17,732 nucleotides of DNA from an uncultured Succinatimonas sp. (lineage in GTDB: Bacteria > Pseudomonadota > Gammaproteobacteria > Enterobacterales > Succinivibrionaceae), in NCBI RefSeq assembly GCF_905203285.1, contig NZ_CAJKVK010000040.1, positions 1 to 17,732 of the forward strand, written 5' to 3'. Below are positions 7,089 through 15,842 of the stretch, piece after piece. Made by a program: the position numbers and the translations under genes. Position 1 is the stretch's first letter; the number at the start of each line of letters is the position of its first letter. Under the pieces are notes generated by a model. It saw only the letters and a program-made list of their open reading frames with translations, did not search any database and was not told where the DNA came from.

Positions 7089-8508
7089 AGGTAATTTTTT
7101 CTCCTTTTTTATCAAGGATAAGTTCATTAACCGAGATCTTTTCTAAAATATAACCGTTAGGCAGCTCAGCTCCTTCAAAATATTTATCGCCGTTTTTCAA
7201 GCTGACAAAACGCAACGGTTCTAAAGTTACTCCGCTAATACTGTCAAGATTAAAAGGCAAAACCGATACCGGATCGGTTAAATCCGACTTTTCATTATCA
7301 GAGCTTAATTTTTGGTCGCTATCCTTATATGTAACAGATACGGCATCCCGAGGCAATAAATCAATATTGCCTTTAGGCATGGTACGTATATCTCTAAATA
7401 TAACAGGAGCTTTACAAAAATCAGCTGTTTCTCTTTGCAAAGTTAAAAAATCTTGATATTGATCAGGAGTGAACTTACCGTCATAAACAACGAAACCTTT
7501 ATCAAAAATCAAAGATACCGGTAAATTTAATTGACTTATTTTCTCCTGAATAAACGGCTCTAATTGCGATCTGTACGTAAAACCGGATTTGATATTTTGT
7601 CCAGATAAATGACTGTTTAATGCATTAAAAATATCATTCTCATAATAAGGATCGCAAATATATCCGTATACGACAAAATCATTTCCTTTAAGAGCAGGAT
7701 TTACGGTAATCCCGTATAGAGAAAAAGCATGCTTAATAGACAACGCTTTAGCACTTATTAAATTAGCTTTAATCTCGACTGGATAAGACACATGAGGAAT
7801 TGATTTCATTAATTTTTCGTAATTTTCTTGATCAAGAACGCTTCCTGAGACCACATAGATACCGTCTTTAAAATTAACCTGAACAGGATCTACGAAAAAT
7901 GACGATGATTGATTCTTAATGGCAGCTATTTCTTCATCAATGCTTGCTTTACTATCAAAGACATTACCGAAAATCAATAAAAATAACAGCAGAGCAAGAA
8001 TAACGGCACCGATAAAAATCTTGGATTTATAAGTGCTCTTAGATTTATTCGCAATCGGATGTTCTGTCTTAGGGTTAGTGTTTTGAGCTGTTAAACCACT
8101 TATATTTGCTTTTGCAGAAGCTTCGTCTTTTATATCTTGCTCTGATTGGGCATGCAGAACAACATCATTTGTCTCTTTGACGGAAAAAGACGTAAAAGCG
8201 GCAAAAGGATCTCCTTCCTTATGCCATGCCAAGGTATTTAAACCTAGAGACAACAAGTCCCCTGAAGGTAATGACTGTTTTCCTTTTAATTGCGAGTTAT
8301 TAATTAACCAATTACCGCTTAAAGCTTCAGCAAAAACTCCTTCTTCAGTCAAAAAAAGTTTTAACTCGCTTTTCTCGATGGCGTTGTCATAAATTACGAT
8401 ATCGCTTTTATCAGTATTACCCAAGATATATTCACCTTGCGGTAAAACAAGAGAAGCTCCGATATTGGAACCTGATAAAAAACGAAACTCGAATCTGCGA
8501 TCATCCAT
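7075..8508 (-). CDS. sctD: Inner-membrane ring protein SctD (YscD family)
   Basis: 477 residues (YscD about 419, so somewhat long). SctD forms the outer of the two inner-membrane rings and connects the secretin to the sorting platform. Seen: a cytosolic FHA-like domain at about 1-100 with the signature R/G-x-YxLG and S-D-I-V pattern (GEYILGNTDKSDIVIYD), a polar linker at about 105-160, one membrane helix at about 163-184 (rich in Ile/Leu/Ala), and a periplasmic part of several ring-building modules (about 195-400). A C-terminal extension of about 60 residues holds the repeated 'PNGYILEKISVNELIL' type beta segment. Shine-Dalgarno AAAGGA lies 10 bases before the ATG. The gene follows sctC by 3 bases. 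Confidence 0.93.
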   Translation of the reverse strand: MDDRRFEFRFLSGSNIGASLVLPQGEYILGNTDKSDIVIYDNAIEKSELKLFLTEEGVFAEALSGNWLINNSQLKGKQSLPSGDLLSLGLNTLAWHKEGDPFAAFTSFSVKETNDVVLHAQSEQDIKDEASAKANISGLTAQNTNPKTEHPIANKSKSTYKSKIFIGAVILALLLFLLIFGNVFDSKASIDEEIAAIKNQSSSFFVDPVQVNFKDGIYVVSGSVLDQENYEKLMKSIPHVSYPVEIKANLISAKALSIKHAFSLYGITVNPALKGNDFVVYGYICDPYYENDIFNALNSHLSGQNIKSGFTYRSQLEPFIQEKISQLNLPVSLIFDKGFVVYDGKFTPDQYQDFLTLQRETADFCKAPVIFRDIRTMPKGNIDLLPRDAVSVTYKDSDQKLSSDNEKSDLTDPVSVLPFNLDSISGVTLEPLRFVSLKNGDKYFEGAELPNGYILEKISVNELILDKKGEKITYELK

Positions 8509-8511
8509 AAG

Positions 8512-10344
8512 CTATATATCCTTTACTAACTGAGCTTTAGTACTGCTATTTGCAGAGGATGATCGGGAAGATGCGCATCCTGATTCATTTAAAGGTTTTG
8601 TTTCCCGCATTGAGTAATCTGCTTGAGTCGGCGATTTTGCAAAGCTCTTATCATCAAGACCGCTTGGCAAATTAATGTCATCTAAATCAAGAATTCGCGG
8701 GGTAATCAATAATAAACGCTCTCTTTGAGTCGCTTCATCACTGCTTGAGCCGAAAAGTCCTCCGATTAAAGGAATATCTTTTAATACTGGAATACCGTTA
8801 TCGCTATTGCGATGATTCTCCATATAGTATCCGCCAAGCAATAGGCTTTGTCCCTGCTGTACTAAAGCCTGAGTATTTATTGTGGTCTTTTTGATAACAG
8901 GGATCCGTTCATCGGCTCCTTGAGCATCGCTTGATACGGTATAACTTTGACTCTGATCCGTATCCTGATTTGTCTGCAAAGAAATTACCATTTGAATGTA
9001 AGGGGCAGATCCGTCATGAGAATCAATAATATGAGGAGTAACCCGTAAAATCGTACCGGAAACGACCTCAAAGAGATCGGAGCTTTCATTTCCGGCAACT
9101 TTTACATAATTTGTAGTTGTATCCTCAAGCGTTGCCTCCACGTTATCAAGAGTAAGAACAGAAGGTCTGCCTAATGTTCTTGCTTTGTTATCTTCTTCAA
9201 GCATATTAACTTGCATCATGAAGGCACTCTGATCGGTACTGAAGACCGTGGAAAAAATACCGCCGCCATTAGGATTTAAACTTCCTGAATTTGAAATTTG
9301 ATGCCCCACTCCGCCGGCAATTTGCCAATTTCCGGTTCGGCGTGCCGCCTGCCAATCAATACCTAAGGAATCAGCTGCTCCCACATCAACATCAACGATT
9401 GCGGCATGCAGTTCCACCAATCTTACCGGAACATCAAGTTCCTTTATGACATCTTCATAATAAGGCATGCGGTAATCATAATCATGAATAATAACGGCAT
9501 TTAAGCGCGAATCGGCAATAATAGACGGAGAAAACAGATTTCGAGGCTGCACCGATCCGCTGCTTTGTATCGATGTGTCGGAAGGTAAACTATTTTGACT
9601 ACTGCTTTGAGATCCTTTTATCAATCCGCTGCCGCGAAGTCCCGGCAAAGCCGATCCTCTTTGAGTTACGGTAACGCCAGAACCTTGGATATTATTGGAT
9701 CCGCCTGAAACCATACTTTGCAAAATAGAAGCCACACCCGGGATATGAACATTTCTATCCGAACTGCTTACTTCAATATCTTCAGCCTTTGCATGCTTTA
9801 AACGAATAACTTTCATCACAACATGCTCTTCTGTTGCGACATCAAATTGTCTTATTGCCTCTACAATCGTATCAACATAACTTTGAGGTCCTGAAACACT
9901 TAACATTCCGTTTGAATTGATTCTTACAGGCAAATTTGCAGAAATAAGACCTGAAGCTCTGACTTCATTTAAAAGCTCCTGTGCTGAAAGAGCCGAAGGT
10001 TTTACAACGCTTTGAGTTAACTCACTGTCACTGTAAAAATAAATATTTTTCCCTTTTATGTAATAACAGACGCCAAAAGCCGTCTTCATTCCGTCAATAA
10101 ACAAATCGGGATCTATATTTTCAAATCTTCCGTTAACTTTTCCCGTCAAAGATGAAGACACATTTACCGAATATCCCTGTTGTCTTGCAAAATCAGCTAA
10201 AACCGAAGATATATCCTCTTGAGAGGAATAATGACTGTAAGGTTTATTAAACGCAAAAGAATAAGCAGGAATTATCATCAGCATAAATGCGATAACATAC
10301 AGAGCTTTCCTAAAATGTCCCCACGTATTTTTTATGACGTTCAC
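8512..10344 (-). CDS. sctC: Outer-membrane secretin SctC (YscC family)
   Basis: 610 residues from a GTG at 10342-10344, normal for YscC (607). The GTG is preferred to a TTG at 10359 because GGGGAG lies 7 bases before it and it overlaps the upstream stop as GTGA. It forms the outer-membrane ring. Seen: a Sec signal peptide at 1-31 (cleavage after AYSFA); N0 (about 38-105) and N1 (about 120-170); N3 (about 175-310) with a long Ser/Gly-rich insert at about 213-263; the secretin domain (about 320-545) with GRPSVLTLDNVEATLEDTT and the closing motif IPVLKDIPLIGGLFGS (about 488-503); and a Ser-rich tail (about 555-610), the region that usually binds a pilotin. No pilotin gene is in the window. Confidence 0.97.
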   Translation of the reverse strand: MNVIKNTWGHFRKALYVIAFMLMIIPAYSFAFNKPYSHYSSQEDISSVLADFARQQGYSVNVSSSLTGKVNGRFENIDPDLFIDGMKTAFGVCYYIKGKNIYFYSDSELTQSVVKPSALSAQELLNEVRASGLISANLPVRINSNGMLSVSGPQSYVDTIVEAIRQFDVATEEHVVMKVIRLKHAKAEDIEVSSSDRNVHIPGVASILQSMVSGGSNNIQGSGVTVTQRGSALPGLRGSGLIKGSQSSSQNSLPSDTSIQSSGSVQPRNLFSPSIIADSRLNAVIIHDYDYRMPYYEDVIKELDVPVRLVELHAAIVDVDVGAADSLGIDWQAARRTGNWQIAGGVGHQISNSGSLNPNGGGIFSTVFSTDQSAFMMQVNMLEEDNKARTLGRPSVLTLDNVEATLEDTTTNYVKVAGNESSDLFEVVSGTILRVTPHIIDSHDGSAPYIQMVISLQTNQDTDQSQSYTVSSDAQGADERIPVIKKTTINTQALVQQGQSLLLGGYYMENHRNSDNGIPVLKDIPLIGGLFGSSSDEATQRERLLLITPRILDLDDINLPSGLDDKSFAKSPTQADYSMRETKPLNESGCASSRSSSANSSTKAQLVKDI

Positions 10345-10784
10345 GGATTTACTCCCCAAAAATTAAAAGCATCAACACGCTCTGAGCTTTCATTTGAGTA
10401 TAAATGCTCCACAAAGAAATCACAATCATCCAAGAAATTCTGACACAAAGATAAAAGTTTATTTTTATCAATTAATGAAACATCAACATCAAGTTCAAGA
10501 CATATATCTTTATCTTCAAGCGTAAAATTTACTTTATGATCCTGCCATATAGCAGCGGTCATGGTTGCGCCTTTTTTGGCTATTTCAAATGCATCATCAT
10601 CGTTTTGCGGCAACGTAAATAAAACAGCACGCATTAACAAAACATCAGAATTCAAGGCATACAGGCTGAACGTATAATTATCAAAAGCAATATCAATTTT
10701 ACTTTTGTCCAAAGCCAAATCCTGCTGATTAAAGCTCCATCCGGCTTCCTTACAAATAAGCTCAATTGCATCACGTGCCTGCAT
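10341..10784 (-). CDS. yscB: YscB-like CesT-family chaperone
   Basis: 147 residues (YscB is 137). The layout is that of a class I chaperone: N-terminal helix (AIELICKEAGWSF), strands around KIDIAFDNYTFSLYALNSD and LLMRAVLFTLP, a central helix (AFEIAKKGATMTAAIWQDH), strands (KVNFTLEDKDICLELDVD) and a C-terminal helix. It lies immediately upstream of sctC, exactly where yscB/pscB lies. In Yersinia, YscB pairs with SycN to chaperone the gatekeeper YopN; both partners appear to be present here. The C-terminal end FWGVNP recalls the VGWN end of YscB as I remember it. A generic effector chaperone is the alternative. It overlaps sctC by 4 bases. Confidence 0.7.
   Translation of the reverse strand: MQARDAIELICKEAGWSFNQQDLALDKSKIDIAFDNYTFSLYALNSDVLLMRAVLFTLPQNDDDAFEIAKKGATMTAAIWQDHKVNFTLEDKDICLELDVDVSLIDKNKLLSLCQNFLDDCDFFVEHLYSNESSERVDAFNFWGVNP
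10352..10357 (-). promoter_or_regulatory. Shine-Dalgarno GGGGAG that fixes the sctC start at a GTG
   Basis: GGGGAG lies 7 bases upstream of the GTG at 10342-10344, inside the last codons of the preceding chaperone gene. The alternative upstream TTG at 10357-10359 would overlap this motif itself and lacks its own site. The GTG shares GTGA with the chaperone stop, so re-initiation is likely. Confidence 0.75.
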
Positions 10785-10798
10785 GCCATAACTCCTTA

Positions 10799-11512
10799 TT
10801 AGCCTAAAATGCGTTTATTCGCCTCAATCATTCCCTGAGAAATGGTTGATGACGTATCGATGGATTTTTGCACCACCGACTGCAATGACTCAGTAATGGA
10901 TTTAACCTGATCGGCAAAAGCATCAATCTTTTTCTGATCCGCCTCAAGTTCTTTTAGACCGGCATCAACTAAAGCTGCACCATATTCTCCTCCGGCTTGA
11001 ATAAAACCGGTTACGGACTTTGTGGCTTGCTCAAAAGCAGTAACAGCAGCGCTTTGTGCCATTTTCTGCGCGTCGGATAAAGCGCTGTTTCCTGCAATTT
11101 TAATTGACATACCCATCTGAATGCCGCTGCTTGCCAAAGAAATTACATTTGAAACGATTGAGCAGGCAAATTTAATTGTAGCCTGCTTGCGCATTTCGCT
11201 TGCCTGCTTTTCCATTAAATCAGCACTTTGCATCTGAGCTTCATAGGTCATATTGCGATTTTCTCTAACCTGCTCGGCAAGAGTCTGACTTATCAAAGCC
11301 AAAATAGTAGCTCCAGCTGATGCCATAGCCACCATGGAACTTCCAAGGTCGGAAGAATTAAATGACAAGCCGTTTCCGTGCAAATTAGGAATTGAATCAG
11401 CATCCTTACCCTGAGCACCTGGAATTGCAGAATTGTTATTGGTATTTATATTGTTATCAGATCCGACATTTCCATAAAAGGAAGTCTTTTCATTGCCGTT
11501 AACTCTAATCAT
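10799..11512 (-). CDS. sctB: Minor translocator SctB (YopD/PopD-like)
   Basis: 237 residues from ATG at 11510-11512, chosen because AGGAG lies 7 bases upstream. A longer reading to 11593 would run deep into sctE and lacks a site. SctB is secreted and forms the host-membrane pore with SctE. Seen: a polar, Asn-rich N-terminus (NINTNNNS at about 21-28) suited to secretion; an Ala/Leu-rich segment at about 59-78; a long charged coiled-coil-like stretch at about 79-113; the main hydrophobic segment at about 114-140; and a C-terminal coiled-coil-like helix at about 170-225. The order chaperone-SctE-SctB matches lcrH-yopB-yopD. YopD is 306 residues, so this is a short version. No similarity was seen at single-residue level beyond composition and layout. 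Confidence 0.85.
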   Translation of the reverse strand: MIRVNGNEKTSFYGNVGSDNNINTNNNSAIPGAQGKDADSIPNLHGNGLSFNSSDLGSSMVAMASAGATILALISQTLAEQVRENRNMTYEAQMQSADLMEKQASEMRKQATIKFACSIVSNVISLASSGIQMGMSIKIAGNSALSDAQKMAQSAAVTAFEQATKSVTGFIQAGGEYGAALVDAGLKELEADQKKIDAFADQVKSITESLQSVVQKSIDTSSTISQGMIEANKRILG

Positions 11513-11522
11513 AATTTTTCTC

Positions 11523-12548
11523 CTATGCCATCGCAGGAGCTGAACCGCCTGAAAGGACTGACTGCATGGTGCTATTGCAATCATCAATAACATCCTTTAC
11601 GCCTTCAGCCATTGCAGTGGCCTTTTCCATAATCTTTTCTATCTGTTTTGTGTCCAAATCCTGAGCAATCTGAATTCTCATCAAAATAGCTTCAAGAAGC
11701 TTGGAATCAGCTTTGATTTCATCTATCTGTTTTTCATAAACAGCAGACGTAATATTTACTGCTGAACTTGCAGCTTGAGTTCCTGCTGAAACAATGTTTG
11801 TTGCATTATTCATAATTTGCTGGAACTTAGTTAGCTTTGATACCTCGCCAAGCTTTGCCGCATCAGAAATTGTCTTTGCAGCACCAGCACCTGAAAGCAC
11901 GCTTCCTACAATTCCTATAGCAAATGACGTAATCATTCCGCAAATTGCAGCTGCCTGCTCATTTCCGCCGGTTGCTTTTGCCGCCTCCGCAAATCCGTTT
12001 TGCAAGCTAAGCTTTCCGTCAGAAGCCGTAGACATAATCGTTTCAACAGTTGAGGCGATTAACAATCCGGCACCGATAATACTTGCAGGATTCGGCGCAA
12101 TAACAGCACTGGCAAGGACAGCAACTGCGGCAATAGCTTGAATCACACAGCTTATGATTGAAAAAGCTTGCTTCAATTTGTCTAAAAAGCCCTGTTTTTC
12201 AGCTTTTTCAGCTTGTTCCTGCAGCTTTTCGATTCTTTCCTGATTTATCTGCTTGCGTTCCTCAGCATGTGCCTGCAACGTAGCCACGCCTGATGAAACG
12301 GCCTCTTTTCGCTCCTCCATGCCGAGCATGGACATTATTGCTTCTTCGCACAATCCCATAATTACACTCATGGGAATAGTATCATTCGGCGCACTTAAAG
12401 AAGGCAGAGAATCTAAATTGAGATCACCTGAAGAAACATCCGGAATTGACGAGCCTGAGCTTGAACTAAGACCCTTTTCTTTAATTCGGCTTAAGATCTC
12501 ACTGATCTCTTGTGCCTGTGCTTTGCTGACATCATGAACATTATTCAT
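11523..12548 (-). CDS. sctE: Major translocator SctE (YopB/PopB-like)
   Basis: 341 residues from ATG at 12546-12548 (AGG 8 bases upstream); a TTG two codons earlier is less likely. YopB is 401, so this is somewhat short. SctE inserts into the host membrane to form the pore. Seen: a polar N-terminus (about 1-58); a strongly charged coiled coil at about 76-125 (EERKEAV...KLQEQAEKAEKQ); a first hydrophobic region at about 127-168 (IISCVIQAIAAVAVLASAVI and IIGAGLLIAS); a second at about 197-225 (AAICGMITSFAIGIVGSVLSG); and a C-terminal helical region (about 250-325). This two-hairpin layout is diagnostic for the SctE family. It lies between its chaperone gene and sctB. Confidence 0.92.
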   Translation of the reverse strand: MNNVHDVSKAQAQEISEILSRIKEKGLSSSSGSSIPDVSSGDLNLDSLPSLSAPNDTIPMSVIMGLCEEAIMSMLGMEERKEAVSSGVATLQAHAEERKQINQERIEKLQEQAEKAEKQGFLDKLKQAFSIISCVIQAIAAVAVLASAVIAPNPASIIGAGLLIASTVETIMSTASDGKLSLQNGFAEAAKATGGNEQAAAICGMITSFAIGIVGSVLSGAGAAKTISDAAKLGEVSKLTKFQQIMNNATNIVSAGTQAASSAVNITSAVYEKQIDEIKADSKLLEAILMRIQIAQDLDTKQIEKIMEKATAMAEGVKDVIDDCNSTMQSVLSGGSAPAMA

Positions 12549-12560
12549 ATTCAAAACCTA

Positions 12561-13028
12561 TTATTTTTCAGACACAATCTTTAATAAAGCGGCCCCTTTG
12601 TTTTTGAAGGTATCGTCTTTAGCATCACCTTCTTTACCCATAATGGACAAACTTTCAAGAGCCGCAACGGCATTTTCTTTTTCTCCGGCTTTAAGCAAGC
12701 AAACTGCCGCGTAGTACATCGGCTCGGGATCCACAAGACCGCTTACTACGGAAGCCAATGAATAAATATCTGCAGCTTTTTTATAATTTCCCAAAGCCTG
12801 TTCGCAGCCGCCAAGCCCCATAAAGTATTTAATTTCATTGTAATCATAAAGACATAGTGCTCTGAAAATACTGGCGGCATCATCAAAGTTCTTACTTTGA
12901 TAAAGCTGATAAGCTAAAGCATAAAGTGCCTCTAAATGTTTTTTATCAACCCCTGCCAAATCAGCAACACTGCAGCCTTGACCGAATAATGCTACAAGCT
13001 CTGTTGCAGTAAACTGATGCTTTTCCAT
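12561..13028 (-). CDS. lcrH: Class II translocator chaperone LcrH/SycD
   Basis: 155 residues (SycD 168). It is a TPR protein that binds both translocators in the cytosol before secretion. Seen: three TPR units. TPR1 contains LEALYALAYQLYQSKNFDDA (about 32-51) followed by IFRALCLYDYNE; TPR2 contains YFMGLGGCEQALGNYKKAAD (about 68-87) with IYSLASVV; TPR3 contains EPMYYAAVCLLKAGEKENAV (about 101-120). The Y-x-L-A-Y-x-L-Y, GLGxCxQALGxYxxA and DPxPxYxAAxCLLxxG patterns are typical for SycD/IpgC/PcrH. AAGGAG lies 6 bases before the ATG. It is immediately upstream of sctE-sctB, its clients. Confidence 0.96.
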   Translation of the reverse strand: MEKHQFTATELVALFGQGCSVADLAGVDKKHLEALYALAYQLYQSKNFDDAASIFRALCLYDYNEIKYFMGLGGCEQALGNYKKAADIYSLASVVSGLVDPEPMYYAAVCLLKAGEKENAVAALESLSIMGKEGDAKDDTFKNKGAALLKIVSEK

Positions 13029-13038
13029 AAAAAACTCC

Positions 13039-15126
13039 TTACATTCTCACTCTGTCAATAGGTTGCACCGATATTTCAGGAGTTAATTCCTGATAATCAA
13101 GAACCGGTACGTTATAAAATTCGGTTTCGATAAGACGTCTTACATAACGGCGAATATCTATTGAGGCAATAATCACCAAATTACGATTACGCTTACCTAA
13201 AGCCCTGCCGACTTCTTTTAAAAAACGTCTTGATGACTGCGGATCCAAAGCTAAAAATGCCCCCGAAGAAGTTTGACGAATTGATTTTCTAATCAATTCT
13301 TCTACAGACGGCTCTAATAAAATTGCAGGTAGAATATTTTGTCCGGCGCAATATTTATAGCTTATCTGTCTCTTCAAACAGCTTCTAATAGATTCACATA
13401 GCATCACCTGATCTTTTTCTTTGGGCGCCCAAATAATAATTGCTTCTAAAATTGAGCGTAAGTCGCGAATAGAGATCTGCTCCTGAACAAGACGCTTAAA
13501 TAGATCAGCAATTTTCTGCAAAGGAAGAAGTCTTGATACCTCATGTACTAAATCAGGGGCTCTGTCTTCCATTTTATCAAGCAGATACTTAGCCTCCTGC
13601 AAACCGATAAAATCAGAGGCATGTCTTGCCAGAACCAAAGAAAGATTTAAAGAAATGACTTTAGAATGTGTGTAATATGAAACACCGATAGTCTTTAACT
13701 TGTCCTTATCTTCTTCTTTTATCCACCAAGTCTTTTCCGAAGGCAAAAAAGGACGACCTTCTTTTACTTCAACGCCAAGCATACGAATGTTGTCTGGATC
13801 TTCACGCACCATGACGCATCCCGGTTCAAGCTTACCGTGAGCTACCGGAATCTCATCAAGATTAAGCACATATTCATATGGCTCAAGATTAGGATTTTCT
13901 CTAAGATTAACCCCGGGGAAAGGAACTCCCAAATCAAAATATAAAGCTCTTCTTAGTGCGGCAAGCTCGTCGTTTAAAGCACTAAAATCAAGGCTATCGC
14001 TTAGATTATTAGACAAATCCAAAATTAGAGGAACTACGGGAGCAAATTCTTCACTTCCAGCTTCTTTAGAAAAAGCTTTACGCTTATCCGTTGCCGAACG
14101 CAGCGTTTTTTGAATTTCAACTTTAGGATCAACCTTTAGATCTTTATTTTTCTGCATATATGACAGAGCATAACCTATAGCAAAAAGAATAAACGCTAAA
14201 GAAAACAGCTGCGGTTTAGGGAAGCCCGGGATCAAAGCAAAAAGGAAGACCAAAGTGCCGGCTATTTTTAAAGCCTTAGGCTGAGAAAATACTTGATCGC
14301 CGATTTGCTCGCCGACATTATCATTGTCACCACCAGATCTGGTTACAAGAATACCGGCGGAAATTGCGATTAATAACGAAGGAATTTGCGAAACCAAACC
14401 GTCACCGACGGTAAGCACGCCATAAAGCTGTAAAGCTTCTCCTGACGTCATTCCCATCTGGGTTACGCCGATAATCGTACCCGCGACAATATTTACGGCA
14501 GCAATTAAAAGTCCGGCAATTGCATCACCTTTTACAAACTTCATGGCACCGTCCATAGCGCCATACATTTGACTTTCAAGGGAAACGGCGTTTCTTCTAT
14601 TTTGTGCTTCTTCTGAATCAATGGAGCCTGCACGCAAGTCGGCATCAATTGACATTTGCTTTCCTGGCATTGCATCCAATGAAAAACGCGCTCCAACCTC
14701 AGACACACGTTCAGCACCCTTTGAAATTACCAAAAACTGAACAATTGCGATGATTATGAAAACTACCGCTCCGACAATAAAATTTCCGCCTACGGCAAAC
14801 TCACCGAATGTGAAAATAATTTCACCGGCATCTGCCTGCAGCAAAATCAAGCGTGTGGTCGCGATGTTTAAACCGACGCGAAATAAAGTCGTAAATAAAA
14901 GCAGAGTAGGAAAAGAAGAAAAGCTTAAAACATTCGGCGCATACATAGTCATCATCAAAATGACGAATGACATTGATATATTCGCGGAAATAAGCAAATC
15001 TACAAGCGGTGTAGGCAAAGGCACAACCATTAGGCATATAACCGCCACCACCATGCCGACCAAAAGAAAATCGGCATGTTTGGTTACAAGCGAGGAAGCA
15101 GTACGAGCGCTTTCAAGTAATGTCAT
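13039..15126 (-). CDS. sctV: Export gate protein SctV (YscV/LcrD, FHIPEP family)
   Basis: 695 residues (LcrD 704). Nonameric inner-membrane export gate whose cytosolic ring receives substrates. Seen: about eight membrane helices in residues 20-325; the family signature RVGLNIATTRLILLQAD (about 83-99) and the cytosolic loop GAERVSEVGARFSLDAMPGK (about 137-156) followed by QMSIDADLRAG; and the cytosolic domain from about 345 with EYVLNLDEIPVAHG and the C-terminal RRFLKEVGRALG...ASIDIRRYVRRLIE region. AAGGGAG precedes the ATG, which overlaps sctY as ATGA. A minus-strand shadow frame at 14822-15037 inside the gene is not coding. Confidence 0.99.
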   Translation of the reverse strand: MTLLESARTASSLVTKHADFLLVGMVVAVICLMVVPLPTPLVDLLISANISMSFVILMMTMYAPNVLSFSSFPTLLLFTTLFRVGLNIATTRLILLQADAGEIIFTFGEFAVGGNFIVGAVVFIIIAIVQFLVISKGAERVSEVGARFSLDAMPGKQMSIDADLRAGSIDSEEAQNRRNAVSLESQMYGAMDGAMKFVKGDAIAGLLIAAVNIVAGTIIGVTQMGMTSGEALQLYGVLTVGDGLVSQIPSLLIAISAGILVTRSGGDNDNVGEQIGDQVFSQPKALKIAGTLVFLFALIPGFPKPQLFSLAFILFAIGYALSYMQKNKDLKVDPKVEIQKTLRSATDKRKAFSKEAGSEEFAPVVPLILDLSNNLSDSLDFSALNDELAALRRALYFDLGVPFPGVNLRENPNLEPYEYVLNLDEIPVAHGKLEPGCVMVREDPDNIRMLGVEVKEGRPFLPSEKTWWIKEEDKDKLKTIGVSYYTHSKVISLNLSLVLARHASDFIGLQEAKYLLDKMEDRAPDLVHEVSRLLPLQKIADLFKRLVQEQISIRDLRSILEAIIIWAPKEKDQVMLCESIRSCLKRQISYKYCAGQNILPAILLEPSVEELIRKSIRQTSSGAFLALDPQSSRRFLKEVGRALGKRNRNLVIIASIDIRRYVRRLIETEFYNVPVLDYQELTPEISVQPIDRVRM

Positions 15127-15473
15127 ACTTTCTCCCTTAAGTTATTAATCATGGCGTTAGCTTCAGCTTCCCGCCCTGTTTTAATCAAAGCCCGAGCGCG
15201 CAGAAGATAGACTGAGCGATAGATATCTTTATCCTGACTGAATTCATTTATTTCATCAGATAACGACAATACTTTTTCGTATTCTTCTTTATTATCAGCA
15301 CATAAAATCAACATAGCTTTTGCCCAGATATCTTTAGGATTTAAAGCTAAAATCGCTTTAGCTCCCCTATTGGCGCTGTCTACATGATTCATCTGAAAAT
15401 AAAAATACGTCAGAATCTTAAGCGTATTATTCTCATCAGGAGTAAGACCTTTAATTTCTATCGATTCAGCCAT
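15123..15473 (-). CDS. sctY: SctY (YscY-like TPR chaperone of SctX)
   Basis: 116 residues (YscY 114). In Yersinia YscY binds YscX, and the pair contacts the cytosolic domain of YscV; the pair occurs only in the Ysc subfamily of injectisomes. Seen: a TPR-like array, with LKILTYFYFQMNHVDSANRG (about 18-37), AILALNPKDIWAKAMLILCA and a third pair around YRSVYLLRARALIKTGREAE. The pattern A-I-L-A-L-N-P-K-D-x-W-A resembles the central repeat of YscY/Pcr4. No signal peptide. Order sctX-sctY-sctV is exactly that of Yersinia, Pseudomonas and Aeromonas. The stop overlaps the sctV start by 4 bases; GAGGGA lies 4 bases before the ATG. Confidence 0.9.
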   Translation of the reverse strand: MAESIEIKGLTPDENNTLKILTYFYFQMNHVDSANRGAKAILALNPKDIWAKAMLILCADNKEEYEKVLSLSDEINEFSQDKDIYRSVYLLRARALIKTGREAEANAMINNLREKV

Positions 15474-15474
15474 C

Positions 15475-15840
15475 TTATCCCTCGACCATCATGCCTAAAT
15501 AAGCTTTTAACAGTTCGCGATTTTCCATCAAAGGACTAAGATCTTCACGCAAGAATCTTCTTACATCAGCATCCTTAATCCCTTGCATTCTTTCAAAAAT
15601 AGAGTTTAAAGATCTATTTAAATTTGCCGGCTGCAAAATGTCATTACTGGAGAGTTTCGGTTCTAATCCCTGCAAAGCGATTGCACTGAAACTATTTCCC
15701 TTATATAACTCATCGAGCTTAACTTCAGTTTCGTTTTGTACGACAATCTGCTCTACTTGCGGCAAATGTTCGCTCTCCGGCAGATTCATAACACTGCCAA
15801 GCCCGATATTGGAATTTAAAATATTTACGGAAGAACTCAT
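15475..15840 (-). CDS. sctX: SctX (YscX-like early secreted export component)
   Basis: 121 residues (YscX 122). YscX is needed for export of early substrates, is itself secreted, and binds YscY and YscV. Seen: a polar N-terminus (MSSSVNILNSNIGLGSVMNL), a short acidic/hydrophobic middle (VKLDELYKGNSFSAIALQGL), and a C-terminal helical region (about 75-118) with FERMQGIKDADVRRFLREDL and ENRELLKAYLGMM. The L-x-x-L-Y element near residue 45 and the closing helical hairpin recall YscX (LERLY; LLQIILNLLHKV). Identification leans on length and the fixed position between a SycN-like gene and sctY. GGAGAG lies 5 bases upstream of the ATG. Confidence 0.85.
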   Translation of the reverse strand: MSSSVNILNSNIGLGSVMNLPESEHLPQVEQIVVQNETEVKLDELYKGNSFSAIALQGLEPKLSSNDILQPANLNRSLNSIFERMQGIKDADVRRFLREDLSPLMENRELLKAYLGMMVEG

Positions 15841-15842
15841 AA

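Noticed and set aside
11513..11593. Longer N-terminus for SctB starting at 11593
   Set aside because: It overlaps the end of sctE by about 70 bases and has no Shine-Dalgarno, while the ATG at 11512 has AGGAG at good spacing.
11794..12141. Plus-strand frame of 115 codons inside sctE
   Set aside because: Mirror of the Ala-rich hydrophobic helices of SctE; no Shine-Dalgarno or family pattern.
14750..15148. Plus-strand frame of 132 codons and a minus-strand frame (14822-15037) over sctV
   Set aside because: They overlap the membrane part of SctV, whose frame is beyond doubt; products are compositionally odd.
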